64,000 nucleotides of DNA from Chitinophagaceae bacterium (GCA_016721725.1 JADKHN010000001.1:1302001-1366000); one strand, 5' to 3'. Shown: positions 24,763 to 34,397, counted from the stretch's first letter. Notes: generated from the sequence alone by a model not told the origin. Translations and numbers: made by a program.

Positions 24763-24764
24763 CA

Positions 24765-26552
24765 TTAACTATAGATCCGTTCTATCGCTCCCTTATACTT
24801 TTCCATGATCACTTTACGCTTCAGTTTGAGCGTTGGCGTGAGTTCGCCGGTCTCGATGGTCCACTCGCGGGGCACCAGCTCGAATTTCTTCACCTGTTCG
24901 ACATGGTTGAAGAAAGTATTGAAGGAGTCGATCAGTTCTTTATACAGGTCTAATACCTTGGGATTGTTCACGGCGTCTTCCATGGTCGTGAACGGGATGC
25001 CCTTGTGGACCATCCATTCACGGAGATTGGGTTCTGAAGGAACGATCAGCGCACCGACGAATTTCTGTTCGGCGCCCACGATCATCATCTGTTCCACAAA
25101 GGGAGATTCCTTCATTTTATTCTCGATCGGTTGCGGCGCCACGTATTTGCCGCCACTGGTCTTGAACAGTTCTTTTTTCCGGTCGGTGATCTTCAGGAAT
25201 TTGCCGTCTTCAAAGATGCCGATATCGCCGGTATGCAACCAGCCGTCGATGACGGTCTCAGCGGTCAGGTCGGGCCGCTTATAATAACCCAGCATCACGC
25301 TGGGGCCTTTTACACAGATCTCACCATCCGCCTCCAGTTTCACTTCCTGGCCATGAATGACCGGGCCAACAGTCCCGAATTTGGTGCCGCCCCTGGCTTT
25401 GCAGTTCACACTGATGACCGGGCTGTTTTCAGTAGGACCGTAACCCTCATAAATAGGTATTCTCGCGGCTGTGAAGATGCGGATCAGCCGAACCTGGCAG
25501 GCCGCTCCACCAGTCACGATGAATTCAACCTGGTTACCCAGGGCCTCGCGCCATTTGCTGAAGATGAGTTTATTGGCGATGGCCAGCTGTATATGGTACC
25601 AGGCGCCATTGGATTTGATATTGTCATATTGATTGGCCAGTTTCACCGACCAGTCGAACAGGGTCCTTTTGAACCCGGTGAGCTCGGCTCCCTTGGCCAT
25701 TATCTTTTCGTAGGTCTTCTCGAGCAAACGGGGAACCGTGCAAAACAAGTTGGGCCGGACCTCTTTCAGGTTCTCCGGGATCGTATCGAGGTTTTCGGCG
25801 TAGTAGATGGAGATGCCGCTGGTGATGTAGATCAGCGATACCATCCGCTCAAAGATGTGGTTAAGGGGCAGGAAACTCAGGGAACGGGCGTCAACACGGT
25901 CTTCGAAGGGAAAACTCTTCTTCGAGTTGATCACATTGGTCACGATGTTCCGGTGGCTCAGCATGACGCCTTTCGGTGTACCGGTGGTGCCGGAGGTATA
26001 GATGATGGTGGCGCAATGTTCGGGAAGGATCGTGCTTTTCACCGATTCCATCCTGGCCAGGTCTTCAGGACCAACCGTCCCGGTGATCTTTTTCCAGTGA
26101 TCCACCCCCGGCAGGTCATCAAAGCTGTATACGTTCAACAGGCTGGGGACACGGTTGCGGAGTGCATTTACCTTGTCGAGGATCTCCTGTCCGCTGATGA
26201 ATACATATTTTACCGTGGCGTCATTGAAGATGAATTCCAGTTCGTTGATGTTGGTAGTGGGATAGATGGGGCAGAGCAAGGCGCCGATCTGCTGGCAGGC
26301 CATGTCCAGCATCAGCCACTCCGGACGGTTCTTGGAGATGAGCGCGATCTTGTCCTGGTTCTCAACGGTCATATCCTGTCCGCTGACCCCCAGTTTCAAC
26401 AGGCCGGCGCTCAGTTCATTCACCGTCTTTTGTACCTGGCTGGTAGAGTAAGAAACCCAGGTTCCGTTTTCCTTGCCGCAAAACATATCGGGTTTCGGAA
26501 ATTTCTTCAACTGGTATTCTAGGCTATCGAATATCCTGGATTGTTCATTCAT
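24765..26552 (-). CDS. Long-chain acyl-CoA synthetase (AMP-forming)
   Basis: About 595 aa from the ATG at 26552 (MNEQSRIFDSL). It belongs to the ANL superfamily: phosphate-binding loop TIIYTSGTTGTPKGVMLSHRN, then EGYGPTENSPV (A5), DGWLHTGDIG (A7) and the hinge ITDRKKELFKTSGGKYVAP with its catalytic Lys motif. The architecture matches the FadD15/ACSL branch. The reaction is fatty acid + ATP + CoA to acyl-CoA + AMP + PPi, at the inner face of the membrane. Last gene of a minus-strand run that starts at serC; 28 bp after the 2TM gene. Confidence 0.92.
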   Translation of the reverse strand: MNEQSRIFDSLEYQLKKFPKPDMFCGKENGTWVSYSTSQVQKTVNELSAGLLKLGVSGQDMTVENQDKIALISKNRPEWLMLDMACQQIGALLCPIYPTTNINELEFIFNDATVKYVFISGQEILDKVNALRNRVPSLLNVYSFDDLPGVDHWKKITGTVGPEDLARMESVKSTILPEHCATIIYTSGTTGTPKGVMLSHRNIVTNVINSKKSFPFEDRVDARSLSFLPLNHIFERMVSLIYITSGISIYYAENLDTIPENLKEVRPNLFCTVPRLLEKTYEKIMAKGAELTGFKRTLFDWSVKLANQYDNIKSNGAWYHIQLAIANKLIFSKWREALGNQVEFIVTGGAACQVRLIRIFTAARIPIYEGYGPTENSPVISVNCKARGGTKFGTVGPVIHGQEVKLEADGEICVKGPSVMLGYYKRPDLTAETVIDGWLHTGDIGIFEDGKFLKITDRKKELFKTSGGKYVAPQPIENKMKESPFVEQMMIVGAEQKFVGALIVPSEPNLREWMVHKGIPFTTMEDAVNNPKVLDLYKELIDSFNTFFNHVEQVKKFELVPREWTIETGELTPTLKLKRKVIMEKYKGAIERIYS

Positions 26553-26580
26553 AAGCAAGCAATATTTCTGAGAAAGGATC

Positions 26581-26859
26581 TTATTTATCCTTATTTTTCA
26601 ACTTTTCGTATTCTTTTTCCACGAGGTCCTTACGGCTTCCGCCATAGGCGTTCAGGTACTGGTAAACCAGGCCGATCCCCCAACCGATCATCACCCAAAT
26701 GGGCCAGGGCATGCCATGTCCTCCATTGTGACGTCCGGAAGTGAACCACCAGATGAACCAAAGGAATGCATTGACAATAAAATAGGAAACCAGGCTGCGT
26801 TGAAAATCAGCCCTTTTCCTGGCCAGGCGCCAGAGTTTCTCATCACGTTGTTCTTCCAT
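26581..26859 (-). CDS. 2TM domain-containing small membrane protein
   Basis: A 92-aa protein with a charged N-terminus (RLARKRADFQRSLVSYFIVN), two membrane helices (SYFIVNAFLWFIWWFTS and WPIWVMIGWGIGLVYQYL) and a Lys/Glu-rich tail (DLVEKEYEKLKNKDK), which is the 2TM domain pattern. In some proteins this domain is attached to histidine kinases; alone, its function is unknown. It is sandwiched between a TPR protein and the acyl-CoA synthetase on the same strand. Confidence 0.85.
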   Translation of the reverse strand: MEEQRDEKLWRLARKRADFQRSLVSYFIVNAFLWFIWWFTSGRHNGGHGMPWPIWVMIGWGIGLVYQYLNAYGGSRKDLVEKEYEKLKNKDK

Positions 26860-26926
26860 AAACCGGTTTGTGAAACAAGTTAATGAAAATAATGAATTTT
26901 TGGTTAAAGAACAGGGAGATGGACCG

Positions 26927-27946
26927 TCAATTGGTTTGATGATAATACTGTCCCAGGGGTACTTTATAAATGCGGCCCGACTGGAAGCGGATCAGTTCAC
27001 CGTATTCCTGGGCATGGGTGGTGGTCCAGTTCTGGTAAACGGGCAGACTTTGCGCCGCAGTGAAGATCCATTGGTTATAGGCGTCGAACATGCCTTCCTG
27101 TAACAGTTGCTGATGCAGTTCGAATAGTTTGAAAGGGTATTTTTTCGCATTCTCGGGGTACCATTCCAGGATGAATCGGGTACGGATCATGGTCAGTGAT
27201 TCCGTGGTGATTCCCATAGCGGCGATCTGGCTTTGTTTGTTCATGGTCTGCAGGTAAGCGGCCGTAAAGCTGTTAGGATCCGTGATGCCTTTTTCCAGGT
27301 CCACTTCGGCAAAGAGTTTCTTATAGCCTTCGAGGAGGATGTTCTTCACTTCGCCGGCCAGGCTGCTCCGGGGTTCGATATTGAGGAAGGTCTCGCCGTA
27401 AAGCAGGCTCCAGATCTTGTCGGTGCTGAAATAATAGAACAGGCAGGCGTTGTAATAATTTTTTGAGAATCCGGGATCGGTCTCAATACCTTTTTCCCAG
27501 TATTTGATGGCGGTATAATCTTTCTTGGTCCAGAGCAGTTCCCCCAGTTCATTGTACAGGGGTCCGCTCGAAGGGAATTTTTTCAGGCCCTTACGATAGA
27601 CCTTTTCACATTCCTTCACTTCATCCAGGACCATGTAGATATCCCCGGCGACCTGGAAACACTGGTCGTCGGCGTCTTCGCTCTCCAGCAAAGGTTTGTA
27701 GATCTCCAGCGCTTTGGCGTAATCCTTGGCGAAATAATAATTGAGTCCCAGGCTCTTGCTCACTTCCATATTGCCGGGTTGCAGCTTATGCGCCCGGTTG
27801 AGTACCAGGATGGCATTGGCATAATCGCCCTGGGTCATGAAGATGCGGGCGGTCTCCTGCAATTGGTTGACATCCTGTGCCCATGCGGAGGAGGCCAGGA
27901 AGCTGAAACCGATCATCAAAACGAAGGCCCTGATTTTTCCCATCAT
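26927..27946 (-). CDS. Secreted tetratricopeptide repeat protein
   Basis: About 339 aa from the ATG at 27946 (MMGKIRAFVLMIGFSFLASSAWAQ, signal peptide); a start at 27982 would add residues that spoil it. At least four TPR units follow (GDYANAILVLNRAHKLQPG, KDYAKALEIYKPLLESED and KVYRKGLKKFPSSGPLYNEL are clear). Such periplasmic TPR proteins are common in Bacteroidota and usually act as scaffolds; no specific partner can be named. The C-terminal third has no recognised domain. Confidence 0.78.
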   Translation of the reverse strand: MMGKIRAFVLMIGFSFLASSAWAQDVNQLQETARIFMTQGDYANAILVLNRAHKLQPGNMEVSKSLGLNYYFAKDYAKALEIYKPLLESEDADDQCFQVAGDIYMVLDEVKECEKVYRKGLKKFPSSGPLYNELGELLWTKKDYTAIKYWEKGIETDPGFSKNYYNACLFYYFSTDKIWSLLYGETFLNIEPRSSLAGEVKNILLEGYKKLFAEVDLEKGITDPNSFTAAYLQTMNKQSQIAAMGITTESLTMIRTRFILEWYPENAKKYPFKLFELHQQLLQEGMFDAYNQWIFTAAQSLPVYQNWTTTHAQEYGELIRFQSGRIYKVPLGQYYHQTN

Positions 27947-27995
27947 GATAAATTTACAATGAAAATGCATACTCTTTCGCATTTGCCGGGATCTG

Positions 27996-29231
27996 TTAAA
28001 AGCTATCCACCAAATGGGTGAGCAGGCCGTCCCTTAATTTGGGTTCGAACCAGGTGCTTTTAGGCGGCATCACCTGGCCGCTGTCGGCAATGTCGAATAA
28101 TTGCCGGATACTCACCGGGTGCAGGGAGAAAGCGATGGCGGCATCTCCGCTGTCTACGCGGTTCTCCAGTTCCACCAACCCGCGGATGCCTCCCACGAAA
28201 TCGATGCGCTTGTCGGTGCGCTGATCGCGGATGTGGAGGATGGGATCCAGCAGGTTGTTTTGCAGGATGGTCACATCCAGCACACCGATCGGATCTTCGG
28301 TGAATGTGCCGGGCAATGCGGTGAGCTGGTACCATTGTTTATTGAGGTACATGCCGAAATCGTGGAGCTGTAATGGGGAAAAGGCTTTTTCCGTTTTCAT
28401 CACGGAGAATTTTTTCTCGATGGCCTGTAGCAGGTCGGATTCGGACAAACCATTCAGGTCTTTCACCACCCGGTTATAATCCATGATGTGCAATTGGTCG
28501 GAAGGGAATAGGGTGGTCAGGAAATAATTGGATACCGGTCCGCCGGTCTTCACCAGTTCAGCCCTGACCTTGGCCGCCGATGCGGCACGGTGATGACCGT
28601 CGGCGATATAGGTACAGGGAACCAGCTCTTTGAATAAGCGGGTGATCTTTTGAATGGCCTCATCATCGTTCACCACCCAAACGGTATGGCCCACACCATC
28701 CTCGGCGATGAAATCATAGACGGGGCTCCGTTCTTTTTTCCAGTCGTTGATCACCTGGTCGATGGCTTCCTCATTCCGGTAGGCGATGAAGACATTTCCG
28801 GTCTGTGCCCCGGTGGTCTTGATGTGGTTGATGCGGTCCTGCTCTTTTTCCGGTCGGGTGAATTCGTGTTTCTTGATCAGGTCGTTGTTGTAGTCATTGA
28901 TCGAGCTGCCGCAGACCAGCCCGGTCTGGCTTTTTCCGTTCATCACCAACTGGTATATATAGTAACAGGCTTTGTTCTCCAGGAACAGGAATTTGCGGCT
29001 GATGAAGGTATCGAGGTTTTCTTTGGCCTTGTCATAGACCAGTTGGCTGTGTACATCGGTGTCCTCGGGCAGGTCGATCTCGCTCTTGGTGATGTGCAGA
29101 AAGCTGAGCGGGTTCCCCTGTGCTTCGGTCCGCGCTTCCAGGCTGTTCAGTACATCATAGGGACGGGAAGCTACCTGGCGGGCCAGTTGGGCCTCGGGGC
29201 GAAGCGCTTTGAAGGGTTGTATGGAGATCAT
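27996..29231 (-). CDS. DUF1015 family protein
   Basis: 411 aa from the ATG at 29231 (MISIQPFKALRPEAQLA). The longer frame starting at 29408 adds 59 low-complexity residues that overlap serC and is rejected. YIADGHHRAASA is the invariant DUF1015 motif, and RPYDVLN, an N-terminal conserved block, is present. Function unknown. Adjacency to serC is widespread in Bacteroidota, commonly as serC-serA-DUF1015; here serA is absent and DUF1015 follows serC by 34 bp. A link to serine or phosphoserine metabolism is inference. Confidence 0.88.
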   Translation of the reverse strand: MISIQPFKALRPEAQLARQVASRPYDVLNSLEARTEAQGNPLSFLHITKSEIDLPEDTDVHSQLVYDKAKENLDTFISRKFLFLENKACYYIYQLVMNGKSQTGLVCGSSINDYNNDLIKKHEFTRPEKEQDRINHIKTTGAQTGNVFIAYRNEEAIDQVINDWKKERSPVYDFIAEDGVGHTVWVVNDDEAIQKITRLFKELVPCTYIADGHHRAASAAKVRAELVKTGGPVSNYFLTTLFPSDQLHIMDYNRVVKDLNGLSESDLLQAIEKKFSVMKTEKAFSPLQLHDFGMYLNKQWYQLTALPGTFTEDPIGVLDVTILQNNLLDPILHIRDQRTDKRIDFVGGIRGLVELENRVDSGDAAIAFSLHPVSIRQLFDIADSGQVMPPKSTWFEPKLRDGLLTHLVDSF

Positions 29232-29265
29232 GTGATTCAATGGTTGTTTAAGGTACGGAATTGGG

Positions 29266-30333
29266 TCAAGCTCTGCTGGCGGCGAATTCGTCCATGAGCT
29301 CAACCAGGAATTCGACACTGCTGACGGGCAGTGCATTGTATAAGGAAGCCCGGAACCCGCCCACCAGCCGATGGCCCTTGATACCCACGATCCCCTGGTT
29401 CCTGGCATAGGTTGAAAAATCTTCTTCTACGGATGCGTCCTTCGCGATGAAACAGACATTCATCTTGCTGCGGTCGGCTTTCTCCACGGTTCCCGTGAAC
29501 AAAGGGTTCCGGTCGATGGCTTCATAGAGCAGGGCCGCTTTCCGGTTATTGCGTTCTTCGATCGCGTCAATACCGCCTTCCGCTTTCAGCCAGCGAAGCG
29601 TGAGCATACTGACATAGATGGCGAAGACGGGAGGGGTGTTGAGCAGACTTCCTTCCTTGATATGGTTTCGGTAATCCATGATGGTGGGGATCGCTCTTTT
29701 GATCCGTCCCAGGATATTCTTGTTCACCACCACCAGGTTCACACCGGCCGGTCCCATGTTCTTTTGCGCCCCCGCGTAGATCAGGCTGAAGGCATTGAAA
29801 TCAAGCTGACGGCTGAAAATGTCGCTGCTCATATCGGCCACCAGTGCATTACTGGTGTGCGGGATCTTCTGCCATTGGGTTCCGTAAATGGTGTTATTGG
29901 TGGTGATGTGGAAGTATTTGGCGTCATTAGGTACGGCAAAATCACGCGGAATATAGCGGTAATCCTCTTCCTTGCTGGTGCATACGATCTCGGTCTTGCC
30001 GAAGAGCTTGGCCTCCTTAATGGCTTTGGCGCTCCATACGCCGGTATCGGCATAAGCGGCCGTTTCCTTGTCGTCGAGCAGGTTCATGGGTACCTGCATG
30101 AACTGGGTGGAAGCGCCGCCGTGCAGGAACAGCACTTCATGATCGGAATCCAGTTGCATCAGATCCTTCACCAATGACCGGGCCTCGTCCATGATGGCCT
30201 GGAAGGTGGGGGTACGGTGGCCGATCTCCAGCAGCGATAACCCGGTATGGTCATAGTCCAGGACGGCCTGGGCCGACTGTTCAAAAACGATCCTGGGTAA
30301 GATGGAAGGGCCTGCGTTAAAATTGTGGATCAC
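29266..30333 (-). CDS. serC: Phosphoserine aminotransferase
   Basis: About 355 aa starting with GTG at 30333 (VIHNFNAGPSILP), the canonical SerC N-terminus. The longer frame to 30441 has no matching residues and runs across the promoter. The PLP-binding lysine lies in YAGAQKNMGPAGV (about residue 189), and LFLHGGASTQF is the phosphate/PLP site. It converts 3-phosphohydroxypyruvate and glutamate to phosphoserine and 2-oxoglutarate; a pyridoxine-pathway role is also known for the family. Length is normal. It is probably cotranscribed with DUF1015. A -7 box lies 36 bp before the GTG. Confidence 0.93.
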   Translation of the reverse strand: MIHNFNAGPSILPRIVFEQSAQAVLDYDHTGLSLLEIGHRTPTFQAIMDEARSLVKDLMQLDSDHEVLFLHGGASTQFMQVPMNLLDDKETAAYADTGVWSAKAIKEAKLFGKTEIVCTSKEEDYRYIPRDFAVPNDAKYFHITTNNTIYGTQWQKIPHTSNALVADMSSDIFSRQLDFNAFSLIYAGAQKNMGPAGVNLVVVNKNILGRIKRAIPTIMDYRNHIKEGSLLNTPPVFAIYVSMLTLRWLKAEGGIDAIEERNNRKAALLYEAIDRNPLFTGTVEKADRSKMNVCFIAKDASVEEDFSTYARNQGIVGIKGHRLVGGFRASLYNALPVSSVEFLVELMDEFAASRA

Positions 30334-30368
30334 GGCTACTGATTGAATAAGGGATAAAATTTCAGCCG

Positions 30369-30376
30369 CAAAAATA
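30369..30376 (-). promoter_or_regulatory. -7 promoter box TATTTTTG for serC
   Basis: On the minus strand, TATTTTTG ends 36 nt before the GTG start at 30333. It supports the short start and a leader of about 32 nt. Confidence 0.5.
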
Positions 30377-30460
30377 CCTAATTGCCTGCAAACCGGCCGG
30401 TCAAATTGCCTTTTCGCCCGAAGGGGTTGCTCACCGGGCATTTCGGGTGATATCCGGTCT

Positions 30461-31465
30461 TCATTCTGTTCTTCCGATCATGGTATTGCCCTTTTTCCAT
30501 CCTTCATCCATCATGTTGAACAGGTTAAGGTCTTCGGCCGTGAAGTGGGTTTGTTCCAGCTCCTTAAGTCCGGGTTGACCGGCATTGACCCAGGCGGTGA
30601 ACCAGAGGGAGGCGATGGACTGAATGGACTGCCGCATCCTTCTTTCCACCATGCCATTGAGCATCTTGTCGTAGGCGATGGTAAAGCCGGTCGAATATTG
30701 CCGGATGAGTTTAGGGATCGTTCCCATGTTGCGTTCTTCAAAAGCGTATTTCCGGTCGCCGGGGAATTGTTGGCTCAGTATCTTTTCGAATTGGAGGACC
30801 GAATCTGCGGCCTTGGCGCTTTCGAGTACCCGTTTCCAGATGAAGTCGCCGGGGTTGCGGAGGTATTGCGCTTTTCCGATGATGAAATCGAAACCATCAG
30901 ACAGGTTGTTTTTTTCGGCGAGCAGTTCGGGCACCCGGCTTTCCCAAAATGCATGGATGCCTTTCTGGTTGCTGAATTGTCCGTTGTGGTTGCTGTTGGT
31001 ATGCAGCGGCACATGGGCATCGGCCACATAATGTCCCAGTTCGGCCGAACAGATGAGGACCTGTCCATAGTTCTTTTCCCGGAAGGCCCTGGTCAGACGG
31101 CTCAGCATGAACTGGACCTGCCAGGGAACGATGCCGCGGGACAATAAACTGTCTTCACCATATTTTGCAACAGCCTCTGTCCATTTGCGGGGTAATGAAT
31201 CATAAGGGTAGGGGCCATAGAGGTCCAGGTCGATATAATGTTTAAATCCTTCTCCCGGAACGGCATAGCGTCTTTTGTCCGGGTCTACGGCGTGTTCGCT
31301 GATGAATTGGATGCGCGGCTTATAAAAGAACAGCATTTCGGGAGGCAACAGGAAGACGGCGATGTAATTGATCTTCTGGTGGCCGTAGAATCCCCAGCAA
31401 AAACTGTTGAGGCTTTGAAGAAGGGATAAGAGGAGCAGGGCGAGTGGCGGAAGGGTAGGTTTCAT
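30461..31465 (-). CDS. Zinc-dependent phospholipase C / S1-P1 nuclease-like secreted protein
   Basis: About 334 aa from the ATG at 31465 (MKPTLPPLALLLLSLLQSLNSFCWGFYGHQKI). Cleavage just before the Trp would expose the N-terminal Trp that coordinates zinc in this superfamily. Further ligand motifs are KHYIDLD, ELGHYVADAHVPLHTNSNHNG and IHAFWES (His, Asp and Glu of the trinuclear zinc site). Homologues hydrolyse phospholipids or single-stranded nucleic acid; the substrate here is open. The start at 31531 is discarded because it places 22 charged residues ahead of the signal peptide. The 3' end approaches serC's promoter. Confidence 0.8.
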   Translation of the reverse strand: MKPTLPPLALLLLSLLQSLNSFCWGFYGHQKINYIAVFLLPPEMLFFYKPRIQFISEHAVDPDKRRYAVPGEGFKHYIDLDLYGPYPYDSLPRKWTEAVAKYGEDSLLSRGIVPWQVQFMLSRLTRAFREKNYGQVLICSAELGHYVADAHVPLHTNSNHNGQFSNQKGIHAFWESRVPELLAEKNNLSDGFDFIIGKAQYLRNPGDFIWKRVLESAKAADSVLQFEKILSQQFPGDRKYAFEERNMGTIPKLIRQYSTGFTIAYDKMLNGMVERRMRQSIQSIASLWFTAWVNAGQPGLKELEQTHFTAEDLNLFNMMDEGWKKGNTMIGRTE

Positions 31466-31545
31466 GTCAAGGGGTTTGACCGAAAGTACCCTGGAGCCGG
31501 GATGTTCAGCAGGTAGTTTTTCTTTCCGCAAACGTTTTTTTTCTC

Positions 31546-32157
31546 CTAAACATCCGACTCGTCAATATCGGTGACCCCGCCGCTTACGGCGAATTTCATG
31601 GTCTGTGAAGCGCTGATATTACTGATGGGCCTGACCCTGTTCTTGGGTATGACGTATACATTGCCGGCTACCGAATAGGCCATGGGAATATAGACCGTCA
31701 CATAATCTTTCAGTCCGAAGTCCGCCATATCCTCCCGGGTGATGAATCCGAAACGCCATACATCATTGTCGTCCACATTGGCCAGTACGTGCTTGGTGAA
31801 TTTCTTCTTATCCCCGGCAAAAGCCTCAAAAAAGTCGCGGGTGGTGGCGTAGATATGCTTGATACCCGGGGTTTTTTCCAGCAATTTGTCGAGAAAACTG
31901 ACGATACGCCCGGTGATGAAGAAGGAACTGAAATACCCGATGACCACGATGGCGACGATGATGACCACGAAGCCGATACCGTAATTGCGGACATGCACCA
32001 CCCCGTTGGGATCGGTGACCGTGAAGATCGGCAGCCAGTTGTCGATCGTGGACACCACGAAGTAGATCGAATAAGCCGTAATGGCCACGGGCGCCAGTAT
32101 CAGCAGGCCCTGGAAGAAATACTGAAGCAGTTTACGGTAATGAAATGGCTTTTTCAT
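31546..32157 (-). CDS. DUF502 domain-containing membrane protein
   Basis: About 203 aa from the ATG at 32157 (MKKPFHYRKLLQYFFQGLLI). Two N-terminal membrane helices (GLLILAPVAITAYSIYFVVS and GIGFVVIIVAIVVIGYFSSF) are followed by a soluble domain with VYIPMAYSVAGNVYVIPKN, the DUF502 signature. Function unknown. A perfect promoter box lies 20 bp upstream. It is divergent from the tetR efflux operon, with about 165 bp between the starts. Confidence 0.85.
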   Translation of the reverse strand: MKKPFHYRKLLQYFFQGLLILAPVAITAYSIYFVVSTIDNWLPIFTVTDPNGVVHVRNYGIGFVVIIVAIVVIGYFSSFFITGRIVSFLDKLLEKTPGIKHIYATTRDFFEAFAGDKKKFTKHVLANVDDNDVWRFGFITREDMADFGLKDYVTVYIPMAYSVAGNVYVIPKNRVRPISNISASQTMKFAVSGGVTDIDESDV

Positions 32158-32176
32158 GCGTGTTCGGTTTAGAGGG

Positions 32177-32184
32177 CAAAGATA
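32177..32184 (-). promoter_or_regulatory. -7 promoter box TATCTTTG for DUF502 gene
   Basis: Perfect consensus on the minus strand, ending 20 nt before the chosen ATG at 32157; the predicted leader is about 16 nt. Confidence 0.6.
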
Positions 32185-32305
32185 GTTGTTTAGCAAGGGT
32201 TGCGGGAGACCCCCGGAAGGCGGATGCCGGGGGGCCGGGGATTAAAATAATGTTATGAATGGTAAAAATAAATGATGGAAACTATTATTACATCAAAAGT
32301 TTCCT

Positions 32306-32313
32306 TAGTTTTG
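32306..32313 (+). promoter_or_regulatory. -7 promoter box TAGTTTTG for tetR efflux operon
   Basis: Perfect TAnnTTTG; predicted transcription start about 32317, only 6 nt before the ATG at 32323. It also rules out starts farther upstream. Confidence 0.55.
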
Positions 32314-32322
32314 TGCCCCATT

Positions 32323-32955
32323 ATGACAGACCTGGCAACCAAGGAACGGATCAAAGAAACGGCTCATGGCCTGGTGATGCAATACGGCATCCGTAGCGTG
32401 AGCATGGACGATATCGCCAATGCCCTGGGCATGAGCAAGAAGACCATTTACCAGTATTTCGCTGACAAGGACGAACTGGTGGTGGCCGTGGTGGGTGATG
32501 TGATCCGCAAAAGCGAACAGGATTGCGAGCGGGATCAGGCACAGGCGGAGAACGCCATTCACGAGATCTTCCTGGCCATGGAAATGGTGGTGGAGATGTT
32601 TCGGTCCATGAACCCCTCGATCGTGTACGACATGCATAAGTACCATCCCAACGCGTTCAGGCTCTTCCAGCAACATAAGAATGAATACCTCTACAATGTG
32701 ATGAAGGAGAATATTCTGAAAGGGATAAAAGAGGAACTGTACCGCCCCGAGATCGATGTGGAGATCATGGCAAGGTTCAGAGTGGAAAGCATCATGGTCA
32801 CCTTCAACCCCGAATTCCAGCGCAGCCTGAAAAATTCCATGGCCGAGATCCAGACCGAACTGATCATTCATTTCTTGTACGGCTTGGTCACCCTCAAAGG
32901 ATACAAACTCATTTTAAAATATCAACAAGCCCGAATCAATAAAGAAGGAAAGTGA
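32323..32955 (+). CDS. TetR/AcrR family transcriptional regulator
   Basis: About 210 aa from the ATG at 32323 (MTDLATKERIKETAHGLVMQYG). The N-terminal helix-turn-helix reads IRSVSMDDIANALGMSKKTIYQYFADKDELV, the TetR DNA-binding core; the C-terminal helices would bind an effector. It is the first gene of tetR-tolC-adaptor-RND and its stop overlaps the tolC start (TGATG), so it is probably an autoregulated local repressor of the pump. No operator palindrome was identified with confidence. Confidence 0.92.
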   Translation: MTDLATKERIKETAHGLVMQYGIRSVSMDDIANALGMSKKTIYQYFADKDELVVAVVGDVIRKSEQDCERDQAQAENAIHEIFLAMEMVVEMFRSMNPSIVYDMHKYHPNAFRLFQQHKNEYLYNVMKENILKGIKEELYRPEIDVEIMARFRVESIMVTFNPEFQRSLKNSMAEIQTELIIHFLYGLVTLKGYKLILKYQQARINKEGK

Positions 32956-34361
32956 TGAAAACAAAAAAAACAGCGAGCCTGGTGGCCATACTTATATTGT
33001 TCGTCCAGGGAATCTCTGCTCAAACCAAATCCGTGATACCGGTCACTGCGAAGCAGGCGGTGGACATCGCCTTTAAGAATGTGACCGAGATCAAAAACGC
33101 CAGGATCGATTACGACCTGCAAAAGGCCAAGAACAAGGAATATACTTCTGCGGCTTACCCGCAGATCAATGCCACAATGGGGATGAACCATTATTTTTCC
33201 CAGCCTACGATCGATTTCGCCAATTCCAATTATTACCTCTATAACGACCTGATCAACCAAGGGGTGAAAGGCGCTAATGGCAGCACCATCATCCGGCCGG
33301 CCAGCGCGGTAGACCCTTCGCTTGATTTTTCCTTTGTCTATCCCTGGAACATGAACGCCGGCGTTCAACTGAACCAGCTGCTGTTCCAGCCTGATGTGTT
33401 CATCGCCCTTAAAGCCCGCAAGCGCCTGATGGCTTTTGCCGAAAGCAATATCAGCATCAAGGAAGACGAGGTGAAACTGAATGTCTACAAGACCTATTAT
33501 GCGGTACTGATCGCGGAGAAACAAATGATCTACCTCAGGGAAAGCATCAGCCGGCTGGAAAAACTGGTGCACGACCAGACGGAGATCTTCAAGAACGGTT
33601 TCGCTGAAAGGCTGGATATCGACAAGACCAATGTATCCCTCAATAACCTGAAGGCCACCTCCTATCAATTGCAGAACGGCATCGACATCAATTATATGGT
33701 CTTGAAGAATGCCATGGGACTGAAACAAACGGACAGCCTGGCATTGAAGGATACCCTCAGCACCGATATGGTGAAAGGCGACCTGCTGGCCAATGACAAT
33801 TTCAATTATGATGAACGCAGCGAGATCAGGATGCTCAAAAGGACGAGCGATCTGTTGAAACTGGATGTGCGCCGCAACAAGCTCAGTAAATATCCCACGC
33901 TGGCGCTTTTCGGTCAGTTCAACAGCCAGGCGCAACGGAATAGTTTCGATTTTTACAAGGATAAGAAATGGATCAACACCACCCTGGTGGGCATCAACAT
34001 CTCTTTGCCCCTGTATAACGGCAGCATCCGAAAACACAAACTGGAACAGGCCAAACTCAATGTCCAGAAGAACGACAATACCATTGAGCGGGTGAAGGAG
34101 ATGATCGACCTGGAACAGGGCGCGGCCAAAAAGACCTATACCAATTCGGTCCTGGCTCTGGATGTTCAGGAAAGGAACATGGTCCTGGCCAAAAAGGTCT
34201 TCGAGACCACCAAGAAGAAATACGAACAGGGACTGGGCAGCAGCTTTGAGATCCTGATGGCCGATTCGGAACTGCAACAGGCCAACGGCAATTATTTCAA
34301 AGCCTTGTACGACGCCACCATCGCCAGGATCAGCTACCTGAAATCGGTGGGTAAACTCTAA
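32955..34361 (+). CDS. TolC family outer membrane efflux protein
   Basis: 468 aa from the ATG at 32955, translationally coupled to tetR by TGATG. Signal peptide MKTKKTASLVAILILFVQGISAQ. Long amphipathic helices follow (e.g. RIDYDLQKAKNKEYTSAAYPQINA; FGQFNSQAQRN; KKYEQGLGSSFEILMADSELQQA), typical of TolC-type trimeric channels. It is the outer-membrane component of the tripartite pump encoded by the next two genes. Confidence 0.92.
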   Translation: MKTKKTASLVAILILFVQGISAQTKSVIPVTAKQAVDIAFKNVTEIKNARIDYDLQKAKNKEYTSAAYPQINATMGMNHYFSQPTIDFANSNYYLYNDLINQGVKGANGSTIIRPASAVDPSLDFSFVYPWNMNAGVQLNQLLFQPDVFIALKARKRLMAFAESNISIKEDEVKLNVYKTYYAVLIAEKQMIYLRESISRLEKLVHDQTEIFKNGFAERLDIDKTNVSLNNLKATSYQLQNGIDINYMVLKNAMGLKQTDSLALKDTLSTDMVKGDLLANDNFNYDERSEIRMLKRTSDLLKLDVRRNKLSKYPTLALFGQFNSQAQRNSFDFYKDKKWINTTLVGINISLPLYNGSIRKHKLEQAKLNVQKNDNTIERVKEMIDLEQGAAKKTYTNSVLALDVQERNMVLAKKVFETTKKKYEQGLGSSFEILMADSELQQANGNYFKALYDATIARISYLKSVGKL

Positions 34362-34397
34362 AAGCAATTTGATTTAAAACAATATAATAAGCAACTG

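Noticed and set aside
25131..26522. Long plus-strand frame of 463 codons opposite the acyl-CoA synthetase
   Set aside because: It is antisense to a gene with full ANL motifs; its translation has no recognisable domain and arises from codon bias of the real gene.
29232..29408. Longer N-terminus for the DUF1015 protein
   Set aside because: It overlaps the 3' end of serC, is Trp/Ser/Gly-rich, and the conserved protein starts at MISIQPFKALRPE.
32922..34367. Long minus-strand frame of 481 codons opposite tolC
   Set aside because: Antisense shadow of a clear TolC gene that sits inside a coupled efflux operon.
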